From NCBI GenBank assembly GCA_011799875.1, contig CM022301.1, positions 85,207,667 through 85,271,666 on the forward strand: a stretch of 64,000 nt of DNA. The letters run 5' to 3'. The translations under genes were made by a program, and so were the position numbers. The notes under the pieces were generated by a model. That model was not told where the DNA came from. It was given only the letters and a program-made list of their open reading frames with translations, and made no database searches. Positions 22,395-33,599 of this stretch are shown here, in pieces. Source of the DNA: Thinopyrum elongatum. Taxonomy: Eukaryota; Streptophyta; Magnoliopsida; Poales; Poaceae. The number at the start of each line of letters is the position of its first letter. Position 1 is the first letter of the stretch.

Positions 22395-25300
22395 ATGGAG
22401 CCCATGGCGCAAAGCGGCCGTGCGGGCGACTGGGACAGCTCCAATGTCCACGACGGGCACTTGGAGTTCCTCCGCCAGACGCGGCGGCTTCCCCATGCAT
22501 CGAACATCAAGGTGCGTGTCCCCCCCGAAAGGGAGATCTTGCCGGCGCCGGAAGGCGGCCAGGGCATCGTCTTCCGGTTGCATTTCCTCCGCGGCTTCGG
22601 CCTTCCGGCGAGCGGATTCCTTCGCTCTTTTTTGGATTTCTACGGAGTGCAGCCCCACCACCTCACTCCGAATATGGTGGTGCTGCTCTCCGCCTTCGTC
22701 ACCCTGTGCGAGGGCTACCTCGGCACGCTCCCCACACTCGAGCTGTGGGGAGAGCTCTTCTACCTCAAGGTTGGCACCGCCGCCAAGAACGAGGCGGCCC
22801 AGTGCGGAGCCTGCGTCGCGGTGCGGCGCACGGGATCCGGGGTTCGCTTCCCAGCTCTCGCCCTACTGCAGTCGGCCAAACTATGGCATAAGTCATACTT
22901 CTACGTCGAGAATATCCACTCGACGCGGGACTACGTCAACCTGCCGGCCTACGCAGCCGGCCCGCCTGTTGGGCCTCGCACCAACTGGAAGTTCCGGCCG
23001 AGGACCTTGTCGGCCGCGTGCTCCACCACGCTCCTTCGGCTCCAGGAGATGACGGCGTCGGAGGGCCTCAAGGCCTCGGACCTGCTGGCCGCGTTCGTGA
23101 AGCACCGAGTGCTGCCCCTCCAAGCCCGGCCTCACTTGATCAGCGACATGAGTGGGCGCCGGGACCCGTGCCGGCTGTCCACCAAGGTGATGCCGGACGT
23201 GGAGGTGGTCCGCATGGTGAACTTCTTCTCTGACTGCAAGCTGTCGGAGACGGAGTGGCAGTTCGGCAAGCCGCCGTACAGCCGGGCCAACCCGTCGCCT
23301 CCGGTACGTTTCCTTATTCTTTTTTCCTTTGTTCGTCCGGGTTCTTTCTTGCCGCCTGACCAGTCGGCCTTGATGCAGCGCTTCCCGGGCCAGACGGCCA
23401 CTGACACACCGGCCCCGGGTCACCAGTACATAGCGGACCGGTTGGTGAGTGACGTGGACGACCCTGACTTGGGGGCGGCCGCGCAGGAGGAGGACGACGC
23501 CACAGGCGGTGGCAACGAGGGAGCAGGCGACTCCTTAGGAGGTGGCCTTGGGGATTAGCCGGATGACGAGGAGGAGGACGAAGAGCGGCGCCATGCCCAT
23601 GGCGCCGACAGGGTGGGCGCCAGTTCCTCGGCCGCGCCGACTACAGCAGCCGGCGCGTCGAAGCGCCGGGCCGACGCCGGGTTGTTTGGCAGCTGGCCCA
23701 AGAAGGCTAGGACCTCGACCGCCGCGACCAAGCGGCAAGAGGCTGCCGCGAAGGCGGCCCTCTTCCAGAAAGCCCCAAAGCGGCTCCCGTTGGTGTCCGC
23801 GTAAGTGCCTTGTCCTTTCTTGCATCTTGCTTTGTGTTTGTTTTTCTTCTATCTTTGCGATCTTTTTATTCTCTTCCTCCCTTGGCGCACAGTGCCCCAC
23901 TTTCCTTGTCGCGAGCCCCGTCCGGCTTGGTGATCGGGGCGGCAGATGATGTCGCGGGCCCCCGCCGCGTGGATCCACTCGCCGCCCTCCAGGAGGCGAC
24001 GGTGAAGAAAGTGCGGGAGGTGCGAGAGGAGCGGGAAGCTGCGGCCCAGGAGAAGGCGGAGGCCGACGCGGCGGCCAAGGCCCAAGCTGACATCGCGGCC
24101 AAGGAGCAGGCGGACGCGGCCGCCAAGGTGCAGGCGGAGGAGGCATCCCACAGCTGGGCTCCGGAGTCCACCGGTCCGCAATCTGCGGAGCCTGTGGTGC
24201 TGGAGGTCCAGGCTCCGACTGGAGGGGCCGGCGATGACCAGCCGATCCAAGAGAGGGGAGGGGACCCTGTTATCCCGGAGTCGGAGGTGCCCCGGCGCAC
24301 GCCGGCTGCCGATGCCCAGGGCGGTCATCCCGACGTGTCGCTGGTGCCGCCAGCCAGCGGCGAGTTGGTGGTGGGTCCGACTCCTGCAACCCGTATCCCG
24401 GTGCGTCGGCGTGCGGGGAGGGCGGCCTCAGCACCGCGGCCGTTGGAGGTCGGGGCTGCTAGCTCGTCGGCCCCCGACGCCGAGGCTACCAGCGCCGCCC
24501 CACCGGATTGGACGTCTGGGGGTGGTACGGGTGTTTTGAACGCGGCCTCTCAAGAAGTCCTGGCCTGGTTCTCCGCCCAAGGCGCCGCTCTCCAGCAGTA
24601 CACGCAGGAGTTCCTGGCGACGCGGGCGGCCGTCCGGGTACGTTTCTTGTTTTTGTTTCTTTGTAATCTTCCGTGGGGGCGCACCAGCGCACCCACTGGG
24701 TGTAGCCCCCGAGTTCCGGGCCGGCTGCTGAGCAGGCAGCTCGGAACTTCAGGTCGAGCTCCGAGTACTGACTCGTTACCTTCTTCTGTTGTCTTTGTTG
24801 CAGGATTACCACAACATCCGTGCGGCTGCCTATAACTCTCAGCTCCAGGAGCTGACCAAGCAGACCGCCGATCTAACGGAGAGCCAAAGTAAGTACTTGG
24901 TCTTCTTCCTTGCGGGGGCGCGTCAGCGCACCCGCTGGGTGTAGTCCCCGAGATTCGGGCCGACTGCTGAGCAGTCGGGCCGGATCTCCTGGCAACTACT
25001 TTTCATTGGTGTTGATGGTTTTATTTTTTCTTCGTTTTTGGCAGAGGCCGCCACAGATCTGCGGCAGCGCCTGGGCGAGGCCGAGTCCGCGCTCCATACC
25101 AAGGAGCAGGAGCGCAGCCAGGCAGCCCAGGAATGCGACCGCCTGGCCAAGGAGCTGGCGGACCAGGCGGAGCGGCACAAGGCGGAGCTCCAGAAGCTGA
25201 AGGAGGAGGAAGACTCCCTCAAGACCGAGTTTGAGAGTCAACGCTCGAACTGGGCCGAGAAGGAGAGACTCCTGACCGATGGCGACGGCGAGATCGAGGA

Positions 25301-26190
25301 CATGATTGATGGTAAGTTACTTTTTCTTTTGAACAGCCGTCGACTGCAGCAGGAGTCGGCCTCTGGCTTCTAATCTTTGATTTTCTTCTTGTGCAGAATA
25401 CTTTCCCAGTCACTCCGTCGCCGCCAGCCAGGCCATCGAGGCGCGTCACGACGTGCGGAGGAAGGCGGGCGCGGACATTGCGCCCAACGTGCCCCAGAAT
25501 CTCGGCGAGCAGCTTCTGGCCGTCAAGACGCGCCTGCAGCCGGCTCACAGGATGCTTCGCCGCCTGCAGCGTGCTGGGGCTCAGGTGTTGGCCGCCTTTT
25601 GGCCCGACACTCAAATTCCACGTACCCCCAGTCGGACTGCCGACTGGCTGGAGGTAGCGGTCGGCCGCTTTGAGGCTTGGAAGGGCGCCGCGGCTCGGGC
25701 GGGTGCGCGGACGGCCTTGGAGTTTGCCAAGGCGTGGTATCCTGGGCTGGACCTGGCCCAGCTGGCCACCTTCCGGCAGGAGGCCGGACCGGAGCTGGCG
25801 GCGGTGGGCCCTGCGCTTACTCAACGTGCGGCGGCGATCGCCGAGTATGCCAACACCACCGTTTTCATCCCCGAGCTGGACGAGGAAGGCGCTGAGGTGC
25901 CGCCCAGCTAGTTCGGGCTGAACCCGGGGGATGCGGGGGACTCGGCAGAAGAGATCGCCTCCAGCGACGAGGGCGAGGACGAAGAGGACGAGGACGACAA
26001 AGACGACGCACCGGACGACGGAGCGGATAGCCGGCCTCAGCCCGACCAAGCCTCGACCAACGAGCCGCGTGCTACCACACCGACTGCTGCCGGGGGCGAT
26101 CAGGCCGAGACCCTTCAGTCGGCCGCTCCACCATCCGGCGCCGCTGCCTCTGCCAACCCGTCGGACCCACCTGCTACTTCCCTGGCCTAG
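22395..26190 (+). pseudogene. E3 antisense spliced gene (gypsy-associated aORF), six exons, two TAG stops
   Basis: The gene lies on the strand opposite to gag-pol. Exons: 22395-23303, 23379-23800, 23893-24637, 24804-24888, 25045-25311 and 25397-26190. All introns begin GT and end AG (donors mostly GTACGT/GTAAGT) and the frame is kept across every junction, giving 1,074 codons. Exon 1 holds the conserved N-terminal domain (FRLHFLRGFGLPASGFL, FYGVQPHHLTPN, SYFYVENI, KHRVLPLQARPH), which resembles the plant 'putative gypsy-type transposon' family. Exon 3 has an alanine/glutamate coiled coil (KEQADAAAKVQAEEA). Exon 5 is a long coiled coil. Exon 6 has the C-terminal domain and an acidic tail. In-frame TAG codons at 23556 and 25909 break it. 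Its stop is 734 bp from the convergent end of pol. The role is unknown. Confidence 0.8.
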
Positions 26191-26923
26191 ATGGCCATGT
26201 CATCTTATCTTTTCCTGTTCTTGTAATCTTTTGAACAAGCAAGTGAATTCGCGCAATTCAACCCACTGGGGGTGTATTCAAACTTTGTTGAATGCTGGCT
26301 AAGAGCTTTTGCTATGTAAATTAACTTTATTCGCACAAGTTGTACTCTGCCGGGTTCTGACTTGGTCTTGCTTTTCTGTTCTTTTTTGGCTTTTTCCTTT
26401 GCCGCCTTCCTTTGGCTACCGGACTGCCAGCCGGACAGCCGCTCAGCGGTCTGTGGCTGGGTCCGGTACTTGGCCATTTTCAGGAAGACAAGTACTTTGG
26501 CCATTTAGAATGTAGCAAGTCAAGTGAGAAGCCGGCCGGCCGGCTGCCCAGCAGCCGAATGGCCAGGCGAGGAGCCTGGTTTAGCCTATGTTGATGCTTT
26601 TTTTCCTTAGTCATTTTTCATGTGGACACCGTTTCCTGCCTTTAGCTCTTGCAAGCCGGACAGTCGCTCTGCGAGCTGCGGCTTAAGGCAAGAGAGGGCT
26701 TAGATGTCGGCACACTACTTTTCCGACCGCAGGTGGCACCAACATAGGACAAGGCGGCGAGCCCCCAGGCCGACTAGTCGGACCCGGTGCCAGGCGGAGA
26801 AATGAAACAACACACTCTCAGGCATAAACTTATCGTACAGATAAAAAGGGTAGCCCCCGAGTGCTCCTCGAGGGACCCGATGCCTTCACTCTTAATGCGA
26901 AAGGTAGCGTGGTACATACTACA
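26191..26923. other. E3 convergent spacer between the antisense gene and pol
   Basis: About 730 bp between the stops of two genes that point at each other. No coding frame is supported. Both transcripts should be polyadenylated here; the two RNAs would overlap if either read through. Confidence 0.5.
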
Positions 26924-28801
26924 TTAACTGTAAAATCTTCGGAGGAGATTTGCGTTCCATGGGCGCTCCGTTTCCTTGCCGGAATCGTCCCTCTTGTGTG
27001 CCCTGGGCTTCTGCGCGTCGATGAGGTAGTAGGAGTCATTGCCCAAGGCTTTGCTGATGATGAAGGGTCCTTCCCAAGGGGCCGAGAGCTTGTGCTGGCC
27101 GGCTGTTCGCTGGATCAGCCAGAGCACAAGGTCCCCCTCTTGGAAAGATCGTGGCTTGACCTTCCGGCTGTGGTAGCGGCGTAGGGCCTGCTGGTAGATG
27201 GCGGACCGGCTGAGTGCCAGCAGCCGGCCTTCTTCCAGCAGGTCGACGCCGTCTTCTCGTGCCTCCCTTGCCTCCGCCTCCGTGTACATGGTGATGCGAG
27301 GCGAGTCAAACTCGATGTCAGTTGGGATGACAGCCTCGGCCCCGTACACGAGGAAGAAGGGAGTGAAGCCGGTCGATTTGTTCGGCGTGGTCCGGAGACT
27401 CCAGAGGACGGCCGGTAGCTCCTTGATCCAGTAGTCGGCCGAGCGCTCCAGCGGCTCGACCAGTCGGGGCTTGATGCCGGACATGATGAGGCCGTTTGCT
27501 CGCTCGACTTGGCCGTTTGACTGTGGATGGGCGACGGACGCTAAGTCCAGTCGGATGCCCTGCGTCGTGCAGAAACGGGCCAAGGCGCCTTTGGCAAAGT
27601 TTGTGCCATTGTCGGTGATGATGCTGTGCGGTATGCCGTACCGGACGGTGATATCTGTGATGAAGGTCACCGCAGTCGGACCGTTCAGCTTCTTAATTGG
27701 CTTTGCTTCAATCCACTTGGTGAATTTATCCACGGCGACCAGCAGATGAGTCATGCCGCCGCGTGCTGTTTTGAACGGGCCCACCATGTCCAGCCCCCAG
27801 ACGGCAAATGGCCAAGTGAGGGGGATGGTCTTGAGTGCAGAAGCTGGCAGGTGTTGCTTGGAGCCGAATTTCTGGCACCCTTTGCACTTCTTGACCAAGT
27901 CCTTGGCGTCGTCCAAAGCAGTTGGCCAGAAGAATCCATGGCGGAAAGCTTTGGCGACGAGGGATCTGGAGGCCGCGTGGTGGCCGCATTCGCCTTGATG
28001 GATGTCTCTGAGGATTGCCTTGCCTTTTTCTGACTCAACGCAACGCTGGAAGACGCCAGTCACACTGTGTCTGACAAGCTCTCTGTTCGCTATCGTGTAT
28101 GCTGCTGCCCGGCGTTGCACTTGCCGGGCCAAGGTCTCGTCGGTTGGTAGCTCTCCGTTTACCAGGAAGTTGAGGATGGGCTGCGCCCATGATGGTGCTT
28201 CGACCACTGTCATCACGGCCACTGGAACCAGGGCGGTTGGGTTGGGAGGAGGCGGGTTGGAGTCGGCCGCCGCCTGTTGTGTCGTTGAAGTTCCCGGGCC
28301 GACTGCTGTAGCCCCCGGGCCGGGTTCTGAAGTCCCCGTGCCGGGTGCGACTGCTGCAGTCCCCGAGCCGCCTGCCGACGTCCCAGTGCCGACTGCCACA
28401 GCCCTCGGGCCGGGTTCTGAACTTCCCGGGCCGGGTGCGACTGCTGCAGTCCCCGAGCCGCCTGCCAAAGTCCCCAGGCCGGCTGTTGCAGTCCCTGAGC
28501 CGCCTGCCGACGTCCCAGGGCCGACTGCCACAGCCCTCGGGCCGGGTTCTGAAGTTCCTGGGCCGGGTGCGACTGCTGTAGTCCCCGAGCCGCCTGCCGA
28601 AGTCCCCGGGCCGGCTGTTGCAGCCCCCGAGTCGGATCCGACTGTTCCGGGAGTAGCTGGCACGAAGATGGACTCAGACTCTGGCGATGGTTTGATAGAC
28701 GGCTTGCGGAGGTATTGGAGGGAGACGCCGGCTGGTATCGCTTGGCGGGTGGAGCCAATCCATGCCAGGGCATCAGCTTGCTCGTTGTCGGCTCGTGGCA
28801 C
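26924..28801 (-). pseudogene. int: E3 integrase with a repetitive linker
   Basis: After the RNase H end, a linker of about 150 residues built from GPGTSAGGSG-like units (28660-28260) precedes the integrase. The zinc finger has H in DIHQGECGHH and CKGC. The catalytic residues, counted from the frame start at 28801, are D338 (GLDMVGP), D397 (TDNGTNF) and E433 (NGQVERANG); the D-D-E spacing of 58 and 35 is normal. The C-terminal part has KLSAPWEGPFIISKAL and the final RRFYS. The open stretch of 625 codons has no stop; only upstream codons are broken. Confidence 0.9.
28260..28660 (-). repeat. Minisatellite in the E3 RNase H-integrase linker
   Basis: A GC-rich in-frame tandem repeat. On the plus strand, phrases such as GAGCCGCCTGCCGACGTCCC, GGGCCGGGTTCTGAA and GGTGCGACTGCTGCAGTC recur about every 117 bp, three times, with smaller sub-units inside. 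It encodes Gly/Ser/Thr/Pro-rich linker repeats (GTSAGGSG, GTSEPGP). The repeats keep the frame. Confidence 0.8.
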
Positions 28802-28837
28802 GTGAAGGAACTCGCACCCGTCAAAGTATCCACTGAT

Positions 28838-30496
28838 CTACTGGACGAGGAAGCGGTAGCTCGCCATGTTAGCATCCTTGGCGTCCCAGTCGCCAGACGA
28901 CTGCTGGACTACCAAGTCCGAGTCGCCGTAGCACAGAATCCGGCGAATGCCAATCTCTTTGGCCAGTCGGAGCCCGTGGACGAGTGCCTCGTACTCGGCC
29001 ATGTTGTTGGAGGCGGCAAAGTGAATTTGCAATGTGTACTTGAGCTTGTCGCCTTTGGGAGAGGTGAGGACGATGCCGGCTCCCAGATCGGTGCGCATCT
29101 TTGACCCATCAAAGTGCATTCGCCAATGGGTGGAATCCGGCGCCGGCGGCAGGTACTAGGTCTCAGCCCAGTCGACGAGGAGGTTGGCCAGCGCTTGGGA
29201 CTTGATGGCGGTGCGGGGCTGGTAGAGGATGGTGTGGGGAGCTAGCTCAATGGCCCACTTGGCCACCCGGCCTGATGCATCTCTGTTGCCTATGATCTCG
29301 GCAAGTGGGGCAGTGCAGACAACCGTGATGGAGTGCTCTTGAAAGTACTGCTTGAGCTTCTTGGCGGCAAAGTATACGCCATAGCACATCTTCTGGTAGT
29401 GGGGGTAATTCTGCTTGGAGGCCGACAGCACTTCACTCAGGTAGTAGACGGGCCTCTGGACCGGCTGTGCCTTGCCGTCCTCCGGGCGCTCGACCACAAT
29501 GACAGTGCTGACCACCCGGCTGGTGGCGGCGATGTAGAGGAACATGGGCTCCTTAGCAGCCGGAGCCGCCAGGACAGGCAGCGTAGTCAGCATTTTCTTG
29601 AGCTGGAGAAAGGCCTCATCCGCCTTGTCGTTCCACTCGAAGTGAGTGGTTTTCTTCATTAGCTGGTACAGGGGAAGAGCCTTCTCGCCCAGCCGACTGA
29701 TGAAACGGCTGAGGGATGCCAAGCACCCGGTGAACTTCTGGACGTCTCGCAACCGGGTGGGCCTCTCCATCCGATCAATGGCCTTGATCTTCACAGGGTT
29801 GCACTTGATGCCGCGTTCTGAGACAAGGAAACCAAGGAGCTGGCCGGCTGGGACTCCAAAGACACACTTTTCTGGGTTTAGCTTGATTTGAAAACGGCGC
29901 AGATTATCGAAGGTCTCCTTGAGATCCTCCAGGAGGGTGCCACGCTTCTCCGTCTTCACCACAATGTCGTCTACATAGACGTGGGCATTTCTGCCGAGTT
30001 GCTTGAGGAGGCACTTCTGCATGCAACGCTGAAACGTGGCACCGGCATTTCTCAGGACGAATGTCATGGTCAGGTAGCAGATGGCTCTGAATGGTGTGAT
30101 GAAGGCGGTCTTCAGCCGATCGACCGGGTTCAGCTTGATCTGGTGGTAGCTAGAGTAGGCATCCAAAAAACTCAACAGCTCGCATCCGGCTGTGGAGTCA
30201 ATCACTTGGTCTATCCGAGGCAGAGCAAACGGATCTTTGGGGCAAGCTTTGTTGAGGCTGGTGTAATCAATGCACATGTGCCACTTGTTGTTCTTCTTCA
30301 GTACAAGGACTGGGTTGGCAAGCCATTCTGGAAAGAACACTTTCGTGATGAAGCCAGCCGCCAGAAGCCGGGCAATCTCTTCGCCAAAAATCCTTCTCTT
30401 CTCTTCTGACAAGCGGCGGAGGGGTTGATTAACTGGTTTTGCATCTGATCTGACATGTAGCTTGTGCTCAGCAAAATCCGTCGGAACACCCGGCAT
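28838..30496 (-). pseudogene. pol: E3 reverse transcriptase and RNase H region
   Basis: RT runs from 30496: MCIDYTSLNKACPKDPFALPRID, then FLDAYSSYHQI, and the active-site YVDD (about 29977-29966). The connection part includes GFLVSERGIKCNPVKI and RLGEKALPLYQLMKK. RNase H follows after a TAG at 29156: MHFDGSKM (first Asp), EYEALVHGL (Glu) and GDSDLVV (Asp). The last RNase H motif ADALAWIGS lies downstream of another TAG at 28838. The catalytic residues themselves are intact. Confidence 0.9.
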
Positions 30497-30559
30497 GTCC
30501 TTGGGAGACCATGCGAAGATGTCCCGATTCTCACGGAGGAAATCGACGAGCTCGCTTTC

Positions 30560-31231
30560 CTATTTACTGTCGAGGTGGGCCCCCATGACAGCGAACCTCT
30601 CCGGGTGCTCAGGGTCCAAGGGAATCTTCTTGGTTTCTTTGGCCAGCTGGAAGGAGCCCTGGGCCTCTGACTCCTTGGGATCCGGTGACAGGTCCGGCTG
30701 CTTGCTGGCCATGGCCACAACTCGGTCAAGGAGCCGCCTTTCTGCAGCAATGACAAGGGACTCGGCCAGCCGACTGCTGGCAGCAGCACACGTGGCCGAC
30801 TTCTGGTAGTCACCGGCTATGGTGATAATGCCCTTGGTACCCGGCATCTTCATCTTGAGGTAAGCGTAGTGTGGCACCGCCATGAACTTGGCCAGAGTAG
30901 GCCGGCCAAGGAGCGCATGGTAGGGGCTCTCCAGGTCCACCACCTCGAACCAGATTGGCTCGCAGCGGAAGTGATCTTTGTCTCCGAAGAGGACATCTAT
31001 CTTGATCTTGCCGATTGGAGTGCAGGAAAGGCCAGGTACAATGCCATGGAAGACAGTCTGGCTGGGCTGGAGCTGCTTCTCCTTGACACACAGCTTCTCC
31101 AGGGTGTCACGGTAGAGGATGTTGATGCTGCTACCACCATCTATCAGAACTCGGGAGAAGCGACAGGCACGCCGCTCCATTGAAAAGGTGGCATCCAGCA
31201 CCAGGGCGTAGGAACCCGGAGAAGGCATCAC
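30560..31231 (-). pseudogene. pro: E3 aspartic protease region
   Basis: The catalytic triad is coded as VLIDGGSSIN (Asp-Gly-Gly-Ser in place of the usual Asp-Thr/Ser-Gly), followed by YHALLGRPTLAKFMAVPHYAYLKMKMPG as in E1, E4 and E5. The stop TAG at 30560 ends the open stretch just before the DIFAW segment that leads into RT. It cuts the polyprotein in intact copies. Confidence 0.85.
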
Positions 31232-31273
31232 CTCCGGGTGGTCAGCGCGGCTCCAGCTGATGGGCCTCTCGGA

Positions 31274-33586
31274 CTAGTGCATGAACTCTGGGACCTCAGA
31301 AGCGACCGTGTTCACCTCGTGGTGCTGCTGACGCCGGCTGTGCCTGTCGTCGGCCACACTGGTGAAGACGACATAGGCTCCGTGTTCTTCGGGGAATTCA
31401 TCTTGAATTGCGCCGACGGGGCGGGCCGCTGGCTGCTGAGGAGGCGGAGCCGGCGGGCCAGCAGGCGGAGGGGGCAGTCCTTCGCCTTTGGCAATGCGGG
31501 TGAGCCAGTGGCACTTTCGGGTGGTGTGGTTGGACGGCTTCGCGCCGCTGTGGAACTTGCAGGGAGCATCAAGGGTTTGCTCGAAGGAGAAAGCGGGCAA
31601 CCAAGCAGGCTTGCCGCCTTTTTGACGCTTGGGGCCGGGCTGCCCTTTCGGCTGTTGGTCTTCAACTGCTGCCACCTGCCAGCTGGTGGAAGCCGGCTGC
31701 TGGGCCTTACGTTTGTTGTCGTTCGACTGCTGGCGCCGACTGGAGTCGCCAGCAGGCGTCTGAGGGTCCCGAGGGAGCATCTTTCCAGACGCGTCCACTC
31801 GGAGCTCCGACTTCATGGAGGAGTTGGCGGTGGCGTACTTGTCCGCTATGATTAGCAGCTCGTCGAGTGTGGCCGGCTTGTCGCAGAGGAGTCGGTGCTT
31901 GAGTAAGGTGCCCTCTCGGCACCCGGTAGTGAAGTATTCTATGGCTTGCACCTCATGCACCCCTTCGCAGGAGTTGCGCAGTTCGGCCCACCGCGTCAAG
32001 TACTCGCGGGTGGACTCGGTTGGGCCTTGGACGCACAGGGAGAGCTGGCGGGGCTTGGGCGGCCGCTTGTAGGTGCTGGTGAAGTTGCAGATGAAAACTT
32101 CGGTAAAGTCCAGCTAGCTGTTGACGCTGTAGGGCTTGAGGCTGTTCAGCCATGTCTGGGCCGTGCCCTGGAGCATGAGCGGAACGTACTTCACGGCAAC
32201 GCGCTTGTTGCCGTTTGCTATGCTGACGGCGGTGGAGTAGTCAACCAGCCAATCCTGCGGCTTCACGGAACCGTTGTACTTGGGAGTGTCTCGAGGAAGC
32301 GAGAACCCTTTGGGGAAGGGCTCGTCACGAATGCGGGGGCCGAAACAAGGCGGGCCGATCGCATCTTCTTCTTCTAACGCCAGGGATCGAGCCAAGTGGT
32401 TGATCCGGTAGCGGGCGTCATTTTCTCCGACTCCTTCACGGGGGCCCAGCCGGCCTCCGAGAGTCGGATGCTCAACGGGCGGCGGGGAGGCGCGCCTCTC
32501 CCTGCGCGGGGGAGGCGGACGATCGTCCCGCCATTCTACTGCTCATGGGTAGTCGTCTTGGTCGTGCTCGATGGTGATGCATGTGTGGCTGCGGCTAACA
32601 ACCGGCTCTTGGTCTCCTCGGTCGCGGGCGCCGTCTGTCGGCGTCCGGGAGGTCGCGTCGTGCTCTCGGCGAGGGGGAAGGTTCCCGGCCTGCAAGCCGG
32701 GTTCCACCACGCGGCGGCCGGCTTCTTGCTGTGCGGTGGCCACATCGATGAGCTGCTGGACGCGCTCCATCATGCAGCGACGCTCGTCGCCCTCCAGGCG
32801 GTCCAGCTCGTCTGCTGCCACCTGGGCGGCGTGTAAGTTCTCCATTGGCGTGGCGTAGACTGGGCGGTCGGCCCCCAGCATGTTGGCGATGGCCGCGCCG
32901 CGCTGCCGAACCGTGCCCGCGCGGCTGGGCTCGCCAGCAGCCGGCGTGCTGCAGACGGCGCGGTCGATCTCGCGCTGGTAGGCCTCGGTGAGACGTCTCA
33001 TGGCTGCCAACTTGTTGGCGCTGTCGAGGAGTGCGACGCGGCACGCCTCCAGCGTTTCACCACTCGCACCGGGTGCCATGGGTGCGGACAGGTCTTGCAT
33101 TGCCACCCGCAACGGGTCCCGGTCGGCCTCGCCGAGGGCTCCATCGTGGCTGATGACCAGCGCCTTGGTGACGGTGCTGGTGCCGGTGCTGCCGTCAGCA
33201 GCAGGGAGCATGTCGTCGAAGATCACTACGTCACCGGGGAAGGTATCAGAAGGCGCGGCATCGGCGTCGATGACCATGTCGACGGGTGGGTCGGTGGAGC
33301 CAACAGACTCCAGGTCGGAGGCCGGCTCGCTGGTGATGTGAAGCTTGCCGAGGGGGTCGACAAGGCAGCTCTCGAAGCTGCCTGCACCCGGGTTGGGTGC
33401 GGGCTCGTCGGAGAGGCGGATCCCGCCGATGAGGTCAGCGAGGCAGCTCGCGGTGCAGGCGGCTTCCATGCCACGCAGTGTGTCAGCGCAAACGCCATCG
33501 GGTGTGCCGGGCTGGCTGCGCTCGCCAGGAAGGAAGAGGGTTCCCGTCCAGAACGTGTTTCCGGGCGACGGTGCACCTTGCCCCAT
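31274..33586 (-). pseudogene. gag: E3 gag region
   Basis: The N-terminal part (33586-32543) is acidic and proline-rich, with a helical region near KLAAMRRLTEAYQREID. The capsid-like core is at 32395-31900, with FPKGFSLPRDTPKYNGSVKP, PLMLQGTAQTWLNSL and EYLTRWAELRNSC. A C/H-rich motif CKFHSGAKPSNHTTRKC (about 31580-31530) is the zinc-binding part. Stops at 32543 (TGA), 32114 (TAG) and 31274 (TAG) are within this region. Gag would form the particle that packages the RNA. Confidence 0.82.
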
Positions 33587-33599
33587 GGTGGGCGCCAAA
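33580..33599 (-). other. E3 primer-binding site (tRNA-Lys type)
   Basis: On the minus strand, directly after the 5' LTR end (CCTGACA), the sequence TTTGGCGCCCACCATGGGGC matches the complement of the plant tRNA-Lys 3' end except at one base. That base (A for G) creates an ATG that opens the gag frame (33586). Confidence 0.75.

Larger units (their letters stand above)
26924..33586 (-). pseudogene. gag-pol: E3 gag-pol polyprotein, one frame with six nonsense codons
   Basis: From the ATG at 33586 to the stop at 26924 there are 2,221 codons in one frame with no frameshift. Premature stops are TGA at 32543-32545 and TAG at 32114, 31274, 30560, 29156 and 28838 (low coordinate of each). Domain order is Gag, zinc-binding region, protease, RT, RNase H, a repeat linker and integrase. 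The stop at 29156 stands where relatives have CAG, and a C-to-T change would explain it; the others allow the same reading. The first ATG overlaps the primer-binding site; a later start (near 33467) is possible. With these stops the copy cannot make its enzymes. Confidence 0.88.

Noticed and set aside
28002..28875. Long plus- and minus-strand frames over the E3 linker (267 and 220 residues)
   Set aside because: They are shadows of the in-frame minisatellite in the integrase linker; the pol frame explains the region.
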